Source: an uncultured Draconibacterium sp. | Lineage (GTDB): Bacteria; Bacteroidota; Bacteroidia; Bacteroidales; Prolixibacteraceae | Length of the DNA stretch: 64,000 bases | Direction of reading: 5' to 3' | Assembly (NCBI RefSeq): GCF_963675065.1 | Contig: NZ_OY775906.1 | Span: forward strand, 2,520,001 to 2,584,000 | Shown: one piece after another, positions 34,421 to 43,585 of the stretch | Position numbering within the stretch: position 1 is the first letter of the stretch | Layout of the letters: each line of letters starts with the position of its first letter | Notes under the pieces: model-generated | Told to the model about the DNA's origin: nothing | What the model saw: the letters and a program-made list of their open reading frames with translations, nothing else | The model's database searches: none | Made by a program: the position numbers and the translations under genes

Positions 34421-36385
34421 TTAATTTGCTTTTATTCGGATAAGCGAAAATGACATGGTCGGGACTTTATAGTCAAACTTTTTTTGAACTGTAAAGTCCG
34501 ATAATTCAGGAACCACACTTTCAGGATTTTCCAGGGCATTTTCGGCTTCAGGGTCTGCTTTCAACAATGTTAATTTGGCTTTGGGAATCATATTTTTAAA
34601 CCTGGCAAGGTTGATTTTCATTGTTTTGGCCGAGTTTCCAGCATTTACCATTTTCAGAATAATGTCGCCTGATTGGCTATCGTACACACACGAAGCAGCA
34701 AGAGTTGTATCATTCTGCGCAACTTCAACCACATTATCAAAATAGAAGTCGCCCTGGTTGCTCATAAACATTTTCTGAACGTGGTAATTGGGTGTAAGAC
34801 AAATATTTGTATTGTTGAAAAAGATCATATCGGTGGTCCACTGCGTAAAGTTTTGTTTGGCCAGCAAAGGCGCATACGAAGCCATAGCCACCACATCGCC
34901 GTTTCTCTCCAAAGCAGTCATATAAGCCGCTTCGGCAATGGCATTCCACATTTTATTGCCCCACGACGCGTATTCGCCCAGATAGACTTTGGTTGCATTT
35001 CGTTTGTAACTATCATATCGCTGCTGATTCCCCAAAAACCATTCGGGCTGAGTGTAATAGTGTTCATCCACCATCTCCAGTTTAAGCTGATCGGCAATTT
35101 CCCAACCTTTTTCAAAGTCTTCGCCTTCAAGAAAAGGCCCTACTGTTCCGATAACATTAATTTCAGGATATTTTTCTTTTACGGCTTTGTAGATCAGGTT
35201 AAAACGCTCCTCAAACTCAGGTGTAATTTTATCTTCGTTTCCAATACCCACATATTCGAGGTTAAAAGGTTCGGGATGTCCGGCAGCTGCACGTTTTCCT
35301 CCCCATACTGAAGTTACAGATCCGTTCGCCCACTCAATCAGGTCGAGTACTTCCTGAATGTATTCGTCCATCTCATTTTCAGGAAGTGCTTTTTGCCCCG
35401 TGCCTCCAATGCGCCAGGTTCCGCCCGAGTTTTGGCAACTTACCGCCGCCGGAACTATAGGAACAGGCTTGGCACCTATGTCTTCGCAAAACTGAAAATA
35501 CTCGAAATAACCTAATCCGGCTGATTGATGATAGCCCCAGATATTGCGTTGTTCAATTCGCTGTTCGAGCGGCCCAATAGTATTTTTCCAGCGGTACATA
35601 TTTCCAAGGCCATCGCCGTGTACCAGACAACCACCGGGAAAGCGAACAAATTTTGGCTTCATATCGGCTAGTACCTGTGCCAAATCAGCACGCATTCCGT
35701 TTGCCCGGTTTTTAAATGTTTTATCCGGAAAAAGCGAAATCATATCCATGGCCAGCGCACCGTTCGAGCGTGCCAAAACTACCAGAAAAGCACTATCACA
35801 GGAAGCTTCCGCGTTTAAAACGGCAGTATATTTTTTCCAGTCTCCTGAATTCGTTTTAATGGTTTTACTGGCGAGTACTTCTCCTTTTGCGTCTTCAAGA
35901 CTTACCAATAATTCCATTGGATTTTCGGAAAGTTGTTGCGCAAACATTGAAAAGTTATATTGTTCGCCGTTACGAACTACAATACCATCAAAACCAGAAT
36001 TCTTTATTCCCACACCTGAAATGCCCGAAAATTTAGCTTCGTGACCAACATGCTCGACTTCCAACACCATGTAATGCGGATTATTGGCATGAACGGGAGC
36101 TTTGGTTTCCACGCTGATTCTGCCATACGAAAAACCCGGAGAAATATATTCCCAGAACGAAAACGGATTCCAATCGCTTTGCTCGGTTGGATTGTATTCG
36201 AACGACCGGTTTTGTACCAACTCGGCGTATAAACCACCATCGGCAGCATAATTAATGTCTTCGAAAAACAGGCCAAAAAGATTGGTACTGATTTCTTTAC
36301 CGCCCTTGGGAACCTGGGCTTTTAAGCTTACAACTGTAAAAAGTGTCAGTGTAACTGCTAGAATTATTCGATTTAAATGTACCAT
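34421..36385 (-). CDS. GH51 alpha-L-arabinofuranosidase with N-terminal CBM4-like domain
   Basis: A 654-residue exported GH51. The signal peptide ends VSLKAQ, followed by a GH51-type start (STNLFGLFFEDINYAADGGLYAELVQNRSFE written across residues 33-63), a carbohydrate-binding beta-sandwich of the CBM4/9 kind (about 75-220) and the TIM barrel. Acid/base is Glu384 in VGIGNEDKI and nucleophile Glu471 in VYLGEYASWG; a C-terminal beta-domain closes the protein. This long form differs from the compact GH51 at 23090, and plant and Bacteroides enzymes of the long type act on arabinan and arabinoxylan. It precedes GH43 and follows GH127/146 by 35 bases, an arabinose-removal cluster. Confidence 0.95.
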   Translation of the reverse strand: MVHLNRIILAVTLTLFTVVSLKAQVPKGGKEISTNLFGLFFEDINYAADGGLYAELVQNRSFEYNPTEQSDWNPFSFWEYISPGFSYGRISVETKAPVHANNPHYMVLEVEHVGHEAKFSGISGVGIKNSGFDGIVVRNGEQYNFSMFAQQLSENPMELLVSLEDAKGEVLASKTIKTNSGDWKKYTAVLNAEASCDSAFLVVLARSNGALAMDMISLFPDKTFKNRANGMRADLAQVLADMKPKFVRFPGGCLVHGDGLGNMYRWKNTIGPLEQRIEQRNIWGYHQSAGLGYFEYFQFCEDIGAKPVPIVPAAVSCQNSGGTWRIGGTGQKALPENEMDEYIQEVLDLIEWANGSVTSVWGGKRAAAGHPEPFNLEYVGIGNEDKITPEFEERFNLIYKAVKEKYPEINVIGTVGPFLEGEDFEKGWEIADQLKLEMVDEHYYTQPEWFLGNQQRYDSYKRNATKVYLGEYASWGNKMWNAIAEAAYMTALERNGDVVAMASYAPLLAKQNFTQWTTDMIFFNNTNICLTPNYHVQKMFMSNQGDFYFDNVVEVAQNDTTLAASCVYDSQSGDIILKMVNAGNSAKTMKINLARFKNMIPKAKLTLLKADPEAENALENPESVVPELSDFTVQKKFDYKVPTMSFSLIRIKAN

Positions 36386-36420
36386 TGTACTCGTTTATTT
36401 ATTATTCTGATTCGTTTAAC

Positions 36421-38811
36421 TTATTCTTCGGCGCGTAACAACCGAACGACATATACACCTCCGGCTGTACTTCCGGGAAGTGCTTCAAATTTTATGCGGA
36501 CATTGCTTTTGCCTTCAACCATCGAATTGGGTATTGTATACACAATATCCTGAAAGGCAGAGATCTCCCAGCGCCCGGTATTGTCTTCGGTTACCAGCTT
36601 TTCGTCGTCGATATAAATATTGAATTTGCGACCTCCCCACTCTGCTCCCCAATAACGTACCAACAAGCTTAGGTTTGTTTCGGAGTTGGTGGCAAAATCG
36701 TAACTAAAATAACCACCACCGGCGGCCTCGCGGTAGAATTCGTTTTGGTTATTTCCCGATCTCGATCTTTCCTGTTGCATGTCGTGATCGGTTTCAGGTT
36801 GTTGTTCGCCGGTAGCCACATAGTCAACTGTTCGCTTTTCGATGCCCAGCATTGCCTGTTCGTTGGCGGCAAGCGAATCCACGTAAGCCTGGTAACCATC
36901 GTTGGTTAAAGCCAGCCAATACATCATGTATCTTGAATCGTGAATCTGGTTGAACGGTTCAAGCGTCAAATCCATCGGATTCACCATCTTCACATTCAAT
37001 TTAAAATGAAGCGGATCCCCCTCAATCGGCTCCAGTTTGTCGCCCAGATTCTCCATATCGTCTTCCACCAGAATTGGTGCTTTATCAACCGGTAAATATT
37101 CACCGCTTGAATATTGTCCCCAGCGACCATCACCGGCAATCAGTCCTTTCAAATCTTCGGTTCCGGTTTTAGCTCCCAGTAAAATTGGTCCGTGCATAAA
37201 AGCTACGTATTCGGACACGTTGGGTAAATGTTCGATGGTACTTTGCATGGGCAATTCAATTTCTATTTCATCGCCCTTTTTCCATGTTCGTCCGATAGTA
37301 ATATATGATGAAGGATGAGCAGTATATTCAAGCACTTCGCCATTAACCTTAATTTTCAGTGCTCCTTCTTTTACCCACGCCGGATACCTTACTTTTAAAT
37401 TGAAGGCTGAAGTACCTTTTGTAATGGTAAGTTTTGTTTGTTCTGCAAAAGGAAAAGTTGTTTCCTGTTTTAGCTGAATGCCTTTTTCTTTCCAATTGAG
37501 CACGGATGCCACAAACAAATTCACGTACAAATCGTCATCAGCATGCGTATAAATAAAACGGTTGTACTGCCCGTGGTTTTCCATTCCGGTTCCTACACAA
37601 CACCACATGGCTTCGTTTGGTGCCGAATACACGCGGTAATGACGTGGACGCGCCGGAGTAAAATATACATAACCACCATGCTCGGGATGTTGAGTGGAAA
37701 GGATGTGGTTAAATAGGGTTCGTTCGTAATAATCGGCATATTTGACTTCCGGAGAAACACGGAATAAATCTTCGGTGAGTTTAAGCATGTTATACGAGTT
37801 GCAGGACTCGGGGCCGTCGTTTACATGCACAAAATCGATACACGAACTTTCGCCTGGAAAGTGCTCGCGGCGGCTGTTTCCACCAAAAGCAAGCGAACGG
37901 TTCCGGGTAATGGTTTCCCACGAAAAGCGCGCTGCTTCGAGGTATTGCTTATCGTTGTTAAGTTCAGCAATGCGTTCGAAACCAATAAACTTAGGTATTT
38001 GAGTATTGGCGTGCTGATTATCAAGATTATCGATATCTTTTGATAAAGGCTCCAAAAATTTATGATGTGAAAAACGCTTTGCTGCATTCAGGTATTTTTT
38101 ATCTCCGGTAATCTGATAAGCATCGGCATAAACCTCGTTCATTCCGCCATGTTCCATGCCCAGCATTTTTTCCATCTGCTCGTCAGACAAATCTGCTGTC
38201 AGATTAATTCCCCAATCGCAGAATTTCAGAAACATATCTTTCGCCAATTCGCTTTCGCCATAAAGCCAGGCATCGCGCAAACCGGCAAACATTTTATGCA
38301 GGTTGTAAAACGGTGCCCATGATCCGAAGTAAGTTGAAAAATCGCCTTTTTTAAATGTTGACCAAAGCTTAGCGCTATTCGGAAAACCGCCGGCATAACC
38401 AACTCCCCATTCGGGATTATTTATGGCATTGGCTTCCTGGCATTCTTTTAGTTCTTTCAGCATATAATCCATTCGGCGCTTGCACTCATTATTGCCGGTT
38501 GCTGCGTAGTTCATTGCCATAGCCGAAAGATAATGCCCGCCAACATGGCCGTCCAATCCGTCCCAGTTCGGATAAGTTGGTTTACGGGGTTCCAAACCGG
38601 CTTCTTTGCGGTACGGTGCCAGAAAACGATCTGCATCGTATTGCAACAAAACTTCAATATTCAGATCGCGTGCTTTTTTAAACGGGCCATCCAGCAGTTT
38701 AACGTCACTTAAAGGAAATTCGTTGGAATATAATTTGGACTGGGCCTTTGAAGACTTGCTTGTACCAAGTACAAAAGAAGTTATCAGAATCAGGTAAATC
38801 AGTTTATTCAT
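36421..38811 (-). CDS. GH127/GH146 beta-L-arabinofuranosidase
   Basis: A 796-residue exported enzyme of the former DUF1680 family, which uses a zinc-bound cysteine as nucleophile. The ligand set is visible: Glu335 and Cys337 in DGPESCNSYN, and Cys404-Cys405 in AMWCCVGTG, matching E338, C340, C417 and C418 of the Bifidobacterium HypBA1 enzyme. An alpha/alpha barrel (WDGLDGHVGGHYLSAMAM, MEHGGMNEVYADAY) is followed by beta-sandwich domains; the C-terminal one (about 670-796) contains SLLVRYWGAEWGGRKFNIYIDDEKL. The length and opening are closer to GH146 than to the shorter GH127. It cleaves beta-1,2-linked arabinofuranose caps, so the target polymer probably has complex arabinose side chains. A 185-base gap upstream may hold a promoter. 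Confidence 0.93.
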   Translation of the reverse strand: MNKLIYLILITSFVLGTSKSSKAQSKLYSNEFPLSDVKLLDGPFKKARDLNIEVLLQYDADRFLAPYRKEAGLEPRKPTYPNWDGLDGHVGGHYLSAMAMNYAATGNNECKRRMDYMLKELKECQEANAINNPEWGVGYAGGFPNSAKLWSTFKKGDFSTYFGSWAPFYNLHKMFAGLRDAWLYGESELAKDMFLKFCDWGINLTADLSDEQMEKMLGMEHGGMNEVYADAYQITGDKKYLNAAKRFSHHKFLEPLSKDIDNLDNQHANTQIPKFIGFERIAELNNDKQYLEAARFSWETITRNRSLAFGGNSRREHFPGESSCIDFVHVNDGPESCNSYNMLKLTEDLFRVSPEVKYADYYERTLFNHILSTQHPEHGGYVYFTPARPRHYRVYSAPNEAMWCCVGTGMENHGQYNRFIYTHADDDLYVNLFVASVLNWKEKGIQLKQETTFPFAEQTKLTITKGTSAFNLKVRYPAWVKEGALKIKVNGEVLEYTAHPSSYITIGRTWKKGDEIEIELPMQSTIEHLPNVSEYVAFMHGPILLGAKTGTEDLKGLIAGDGRWGQYSSGEYLPVDKAPILVEDDMENLGDKLEPIEGDPLHFKLNVKMVNPMDLTLEPFNQIHDSRYMMYWLALTNDGYQAYVDSLAANEQAMLGIEKRTVDYVATGEQQPETDHDMQQERSRSGNNQNEFYREAAGGGYFSYDFATNSETNLSLLVRYWGAEWGGRKFNIYIDDEKLVTEDNTGRWEISAFQDIVYTIPNSMVEGKSNVRIKFEALPGSTAGGVYVVRLLRAEE

Positions 38812-38996
38812 GTTAATACGTTTTATTGGTCTAATTGTAAGTTTATCTTCATTTTTTCAGAACCACTACTAATTCTGCGTCTCAGTCAATTTATTTCAAT
38901 CCATATTCAAAATCACCCTCATTTAACTTTCCCTATCTTGTTGTTATGTACCTACTTATCTCATTGCCAATCTTATTACATATATCAACCCTGGTT

Positions 38997-40361
38997 TTAT
39001 TTAGCATTCAATTTCCACCAGTCAAAATAAAACAAGTCTTTTTCTCCCCTAAAAACAAAGTACATATCATGAACTCCTTTGATGTTTTTGTTAACCGGTG
39101 CAGAAAATAACTTCCAAATACCTTCTTCGCGTGCAGTATTTATGTCAACTGTTGCGATGATTGGCCCGTCAATTTTATCTGCGTGTATTTCAATTTTTCC
39201 TCCGTAAATTGGAGAAACATTCACTTCAACCGATTCGGCTCCTTCAGAAAAATCAACGCCCCTGACTTTAATATAATCACCATGATTAATGGCTGTCACA
39301 AATAAATGATCATCAATTTTTTTCCCTCTGGCCCAATCGAAATCACCTTCCCATTCTGTTTCAAAGCGAGTCTTCACTCCCTCACTCCAGGCCATTGTTT
39401 CTGCTTCAACACGATTGAATGGGCTCAAGGTCTGCACTTGTTCAGGTCCTTCCACCGACCAGTATTGCCGGTTTTTGATGGTACCATCCGCGTTGTATTC
39501 CATTTCATCCATGTCAACCGAGCGGCGTTCATAAAATTTTGGTGTGGTCCTTTTCAGCAGGTCATAACTATGCCCAAAACAATACGATTTGCCCTTGAAT
39601 TCAATTATCCCCGGATGGTTGCCGCGAGTTTTTTCCGATGCATCTACAATCATACCTTTATATTCCCAGGGCCCTGTTGGGGTGTCGCTCATGGCATACC
39701 CAATTCCTTCAGGACAACAGGTGGAAGCATAAGCCAGATAATAATGATTATCACGTTTCCAAACCCATGGTCCTTCCTGATAATTTTTGGGTGTTGTCGG
39801 TTCCTCATTAATTTGTCCTGAATAGGAAATCATATCTTCGTTCAGCTTCACGTAATATAATTTTGGATTTCCCCAATACATATAAGCCTGTCCGTCATCA
39901 TCGATCAATATAGTTGGATCTATGTCGTGATTGCCCTGATTAATAAGAGGTTTGCCAATTGGATCTTTGAAAGGACCGTACGGACTATCGGCTACTAATA
40001 CTCCAATACCAACTCCTCCCGGCATTGGGCAATAGAGGAAAAATTTCCCATTACGTTCAATACATTGCACTGCCCATGCACCATTGTCGTAGGGTACCCA
40101 ATCGAAATTTTTTAATGATGCCACTGCGCCGTGTTCAGTCCAGTTTACCATATCAACTGAAGTATAAAGCAACCAATCATGCATCTTAAAGCCCATTGCA
40201 TCATCTTCATCGTGACTGGTATAAAGAAATACCGTGTCATTATAAACCATCGGCGCCGGATCGGCTGTGTATTTCGTTTGAATAACCGGTTTTTGTGCGA
40301 TTGCCGCAAAGGACATTGCCATTCCTCCAAGTATTGCAGCTAGTTTTAATTTATTCTTCAT
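38997..40361 (-). CDS. GH43 arabinoxylan arabinofuranohydrolase with C-terminal CBM6
   Basis: A 454-residue exported enzyme: signal peptide ending FAAIAQ, GH43 propeller (25-310) and a CBM6-type module (about 325-452, FNRVEAETMAWSEGVKT to FYFDWWKLNAK). Catalytic positions are Asp34 in YTADPAPMVY, Asp148 in HDIDPTILIDDDG and Glu196 in YQEGPWVWK. The GH43-CBM6 pairing is characteristic of arabinoxylan alpha-1,3/1,2-arabinofuranohydrolases, which act directly on arabinosylated xylan. A second copy with the same architecture is at 45688. The two flank DUF3237, GH31 and GH5 genes, suggesting duplication with insertion between. The stop at 38997 is followed by 185 bases without a gene. Confidence 0.94.
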   Translation of the reverse strand: MKNKLKLAAILGGMAMSFAAIAQKPVIQTKYTADPAPMVYNDTVFLYTSHDEDDAMGFKMHDWLLYTSVDMVNWTEHGAVASLKNFDWVPYDNGAWAVQCIERNGKFFLYCPMPGGVGIGVLVADSPYGPFKDPIGKPLINQGNHDIDPTILIDDDGQAYMYWGNPKLYYVKLNEDMISYSGQINEEPTTPKNYQEGPWVWKRDNHYYLAYASTCCPEGIGYAMSDTPTGPWEYKGMIVDASEKTRGNHPGIIEFKGKSYCFGHSYDLLKRTTPKFYERRSVDMDEMEYNADGTIKNRQYWSVEGPEQVQTLSPFNRVEAETMAWSEGVKTRFETEWEGDFDWARGKKIDDHLFVTAINHGDYIKVRGVDFSEGAESVEVNVSPIYGGKIEIHADKIDGPIIATVDINTAREEGIWKLFSAPVNKNIKGVHDMYFVFRGEKDLFYFDWWKLNAK

Positions 40362-40394
40362 TTTTATTTATTTTTTTGCCTCCATCAATTCATC

Positions 40395-40958
40395 TCACAA
40401 CACCTTATAAACGCCAATTATTACATAAGGCTCTTCGTTGGGTTTTAACTGAGGCATTTCGAGTGTTCCTAAAAATATCGCGTGGTTTAAATAATCGTAT
40501 GAACTTTCTATGGGCGCTTCAATGTCGATTACCGATTTCACATAAAAGCCACCTTGCTCTCCTGGTGCAGGGACATGCATTAACGCTTTGTTTAATATTT
40601 GTAGTACAGTACCATCATCTGTTTCCATCAAATAACGGGCATACAGTTCGGTATCGCCATCGGGACGAACCAATTGCCAGTCTTCCCCTCCAGGTAAAAC
40701 TTCGCCGGTAATTTTCGGTCCGCTAAATGTGCCGCCGGTAATAGGAATCACACGACGGGTTCCGCGTTTACTTTCGCCAACATTTATCATCGTACCAATT
40801 TTCACGTTGGCTTTCCACATCAACTCGGTTTTAAAATCACGGAAAATGCTTTCGCTGTTTTCAGAATTATTGTTCTGAGCAAAACCATGGATGGAAATGA
40901 TAAGCAGCAACACAAGTGCTACTATTCCTACTCTGTTTTTATGAAAGTTAAAGTTCAT
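40395..40958 (-). CDS. Exported DUF3237 protein
   Basis: A 187-residue protein with a signal peptide ending HGFAQ. The body fits the DUF3237 beta-barrel family: RGTRRVIPITGGTFSGPKI, EVLPGGEDWQLVRPDGDTELYARYLMET written over residues 85-112, DDGTVLQILNKAL and a closing PYVIIGVYKVL. Many family members are cytoplasmic and uncharacterised; this one is clearly exported. It is tightly packed between GH31 (29 bases) and GH43-CBM6 (33 bases), so it is expressed with the xylan enzymes. The family has been linked to small aromatic or lipid-like compounds, but I cannot state a function. Possible roles are ligand binding or a minor hydrolytic activity. Confidence 0.85.
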   Translation of the reverse strand: MNFNFHKNRVGIVALVLLLIISIHGFAQNNNSENSESIFRDFKTELMWKANVKIGTMINVGESKRGTRRVIPITGGTFSGPKITGEVLPGGEDWQLVRPDGDTELYARYLMETDDGTVLQILNKALMHVPAPGEQGGFYVKSVIDIEAPIESSYDYLNHAIFLGTLEMPQLKPNEEPYVIIGVYKVL

Positions 40959-40987
40959 TTGGTTCTTTTATCTGTTATAACGCTGTT

Positions 40988-43465
40988 TTAAAACCCAACA
41001 ACTATTTCTTCTCCTGAATAAGTTGCAATTTTATCCGGCTGACTCGCAATCTCATTACCTTTTGCCTTGTTTTTCGATGCAAGTACAATGTTAAAATTTC
41101 GTTCGGCTAACATTCCAGGAAATTCACCGTTACGTTTACCAATTGTGAGGGTTTTGTCGGCATCGTTCCAGTTAAAGCTAATGGTTGAGTACACGCCTTT
41201 TTCGTAATTATAGTTATCATTTTCATCCTCGTACAGGGTGAATTCGCCATCAGCACCTTCGTAAATACGAATTTCAAGATTATCCCATGTTTTCTCGGTA
41301 GCATACTGCACTTTAGGACCGATAGGAAGAATGGCTCCGGCCTTCACATATAAAGGCGTTGTGTTAATGGTTGTTTCTTTCGATATTTCCTGTCCGCCAT
41401 CGAATTTTTCGTTGGTCCAGAAATCATACCAGGCTGTGCCTGCCGGCAAATAAACCAGCGATGATTTTACTTCGGTGAAATCGATAAGCGGGTAGCCTTC
41501 TTTTGTTTTTGCACTTCCTTTGTTCCAACCGCTCATTTCATCTCCTTTCAAAATCTTTTCAGGAGTGTACTGAGCATTCAGAACAGGAGCAACCAGCAAG
41601 GATTGGCCGAACATGTACTCATTGTTCATGTTCCACACGCTTTTATCGGTCGGGAAATCCATTACCAACGCACGCATAAAGCTGGAATTATTGTTAGTAA
41701 CATTCCACGAAGTCGTATAAATATAAGGCAGCAGCGAATAGCGCAGGTTGATGGCACTTGCAATAGCATCGTAAATTGGCTCACCTTGTTTTCCAAAGTA
41801 ATAAATCTCACGTTTCAAGTCTGTTCCGTGCGAACGCATCATTGGTGTAAACACGCCATATTGCAGCCAGCGCACATACAGTTCCTGGAAAAGCGGATTA
41901 CTAGCTGCTGTTCCGTCGTTCCACGATTTATTGTAAGCCCCCGCAAAAAATCCGCCTATATCGGAGTTAAAATTCGGATTTCCCGTGAGCGTAAAGTTTA
42001 AGCCTGCAGGAATCTGGTTACGAAGTGCATCCCACGAAGAATATAAGTCGCCCGACCATACATTCGAACCGTAACGTTGTTGTCCGGCAAAACCGGAGCG
42101 CGTTAAGATAAACACACGCTTATCGGAAGATACTTTTCGCTGGTGCTCATACACGCCTTTTACGGTTTCCAGCGGAAATGCATTGCGTACTTTTCTGAAT
42201 GACCCAAGATAGGTCTTATTGTCAAAATCTTCGGGTTTAAAATCAAGGTGATCCGGTTCTGTTGAGTCCATCCACCATCCATCGATACCCAGCGAGAAAA
42301 GCCCTTCGTTCAGGTATTTCCAGTAAATATCCCTTGCTTCGGGATTAAACGGATCGTAAACACGAACGCCTGAAGGATAGTTCATATCCGGCGGCCAGCC
42401 TTCTTTTCCCGATTGTGGCCAGGTTTGGAAATTCATCAACATCCCCTTTTCGTCCAGTTCTTTGTATTGCGGCGTTTCCGGACCAAAAGACGACCAAATA
42501 GAAATGATAAGGTGTGCATTCAGTTGGTGAACATCATCCACGAATTTTTGCGGCTCGGGAAATCCAGGATTCAGAAACGACATGCCATTCCATTGGTAGT
42601 TGTCGCCCCAGTATTGCCAGTCCTGAATAATACCATCGAGCGGAACACCCAGTTCGCGGTATTTTTCAACAACACCCACCGTTTCGTCCTGCGTTTTGTA
42701 ACGTTCGCGGCTTTGCCAAAAGCCATAAGTCCACAACGGGAACATCGGTACTTTACCGGTTAGCTTACGTATTTGGGCCACCACACCATCGGCATTTTCT
42801 CCATACATAAAATAGTAGTCGATGCAGTCGCCTACTTCCGAGGCGAATTCGGTACCGGCTTCATTATCGGTAAAATCAGTTGGCGAATAGTTATCCCAGA
42901 ATATTCCATATCCTTTTACCGATTGAAAGAAAGTTGAAAAGTCCCAGGTGTTGTTTTGTACCATGTGAACTTGCTGATTTCTTTGCGACATTTTCCCGTT
43001 CTGCAGGATTCCCAGGCCGTAAATCGCCTCATCCGGGTTGAGGGAAAACGATTGTTTAACCGAATATGTTTCATTTCCGGCATCGTTAAACGGTGTAAAG
43101 GCAGCACTTCCGGCCTTTTCTGAAAGAAGTGCATCGCCGCTTGCCGACAAATACGACACAGTGCCTGTTTTTGAATTAAGATTCACAGTTAGCACATCGC
43201 TAACCAGCGAAATAATATTATCGGACTCACTTACTTTAAACGATACTTTTTCAGCTTCTTTAATAACCGAAAGACTCTTTTTCTCAACTGTTTCGCCCGG
43301 AAGCGATTTGATTACCCGTACAATTCCAGGTGTAAAAAACTGAATTTCAACCACAGTTGAATCAATAGTGGTTTTTATCCCGGAGGCTGTTTTGTTATAC
43401 GATTGCTGATTGCAGCCAAGCGTCAGGATAAAAACTAAAAGCAATAGGTAATAGCCAGGTTTCAT
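40988..43465 (-). CDS. GH31 alpha-xylosidase-like lipoprotein
   Basis: An 825-residue GH31. ATG at 43465 is preferred to a TTG 42 bases upstream because it begins a lipoprotein signal (MKPGYYLLLLVFILTLGCNQ). An N-terminal galactose-mutarotase-like sandwich precedes the barrel. The nucleophile is Asp400 in IDGWWMDSTEPDH and the acid/base is the Asp in YGSNVWSGDLYSSWD. The substrate loop GIIQDWQYWGDNYQWNGM, with WQYW, resembles alpha-xylosidases rather than alpha-glucosidases. No PA14 insertion is present, unlike Cellvibrio Xyl31A. Membrane anchoring suggests processing of oligosaccharides in the periplasm or at the surface. Alpha-xylose is more usual in xyloglucan, so the target here may be a xylose-capped side chain. 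DUF3237 follows after 29 bases. Confidence 0.92.
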   Translation of the reverse strand: MKPGYYLLLLVFILTLGCNQQSYNKTASGIKTTIDSTVVEIQFFTPGIVRVIKSLPGETVEKKSLSVIKEAEKVSFKVSESDNIISLVSDVLTVNLNSKTGTVSYLSASGDALLSEKAGSAAFTPFNDAGNETYSVKQSFSLNPDEAIYGLGILQNGKMSQRNQQVHMVQNNTWDFSTFFQSVKGYGIFWDNYSPTDFTDNEAGTEFASEVGDCIDYYFMYGENADGVVAQIRKLTGKVPMFPLWTYGFWQSRERYKTQDETVGVVEKYRELGVPLDGIIQDWQYWGDNYQWNGMSFLNPGFPEPQKFVDDVHQLNAHLIISIWSSFGPETPQYKELDEKGMLMNFQTWPQSGKEGWPPDMNYPSGVRVYDPFNPEARDIYWKYLNEGLFSLGIDGWWMDSTEPDHLDFKPEDFDNKTYLGSFRKVRNAFPLETVKGVYEHQRKVSSDKRVFILTRSGFAGQQRYGSNVWSGDLYSSWDALRNQIPAGLNFTLTGNPNFNSDIGGFFAGAYNKSWNDGTAASNPLFQELYVRWLQYGVFTPMMRSHGTDLKREIYYFGKQGEPIYDAIASAINLRYSLLPYIYTTSWNVTNNNSSFMRALVMDFPTDKSVWNMNNEYMFGQSLLVAPVLNAQYTPEKILKGDEMSGWNKGSAKTKEGYPLIDFTEVKSSLVYLPAGTAWYDFWTNEKFDGGQEISKETTINTTPLYVKAGAILPIGPKVQYATEKTWDNLEIRIYEGADGEFTLYEDENDNYNYEKGVYSTISFNWNDADKTLTIGKRNGEFPGMLAERNFNIVLASKNKAKGNEIASQPDKIATYSGEEIVVGF

Positions 43466-43585
43466 GATATTTAATTTATATTTTATCCATTTAGTATCTA
43501 TGTACAATTTTCTTTTTCTGAAAAATATTTACTCCCTTATTCGTTAATGCTAATGATCTGAACATTCTTCATGCTCGCCATTTGT

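Noticed and set aside
38812..38996. 185-base gap upstream of GH127/146 searched for the shared TCTAATTTTAG motif
   Set aside because: Only a weak partial match (TCTAATTGTAAG) is present; not enough to call a third site.
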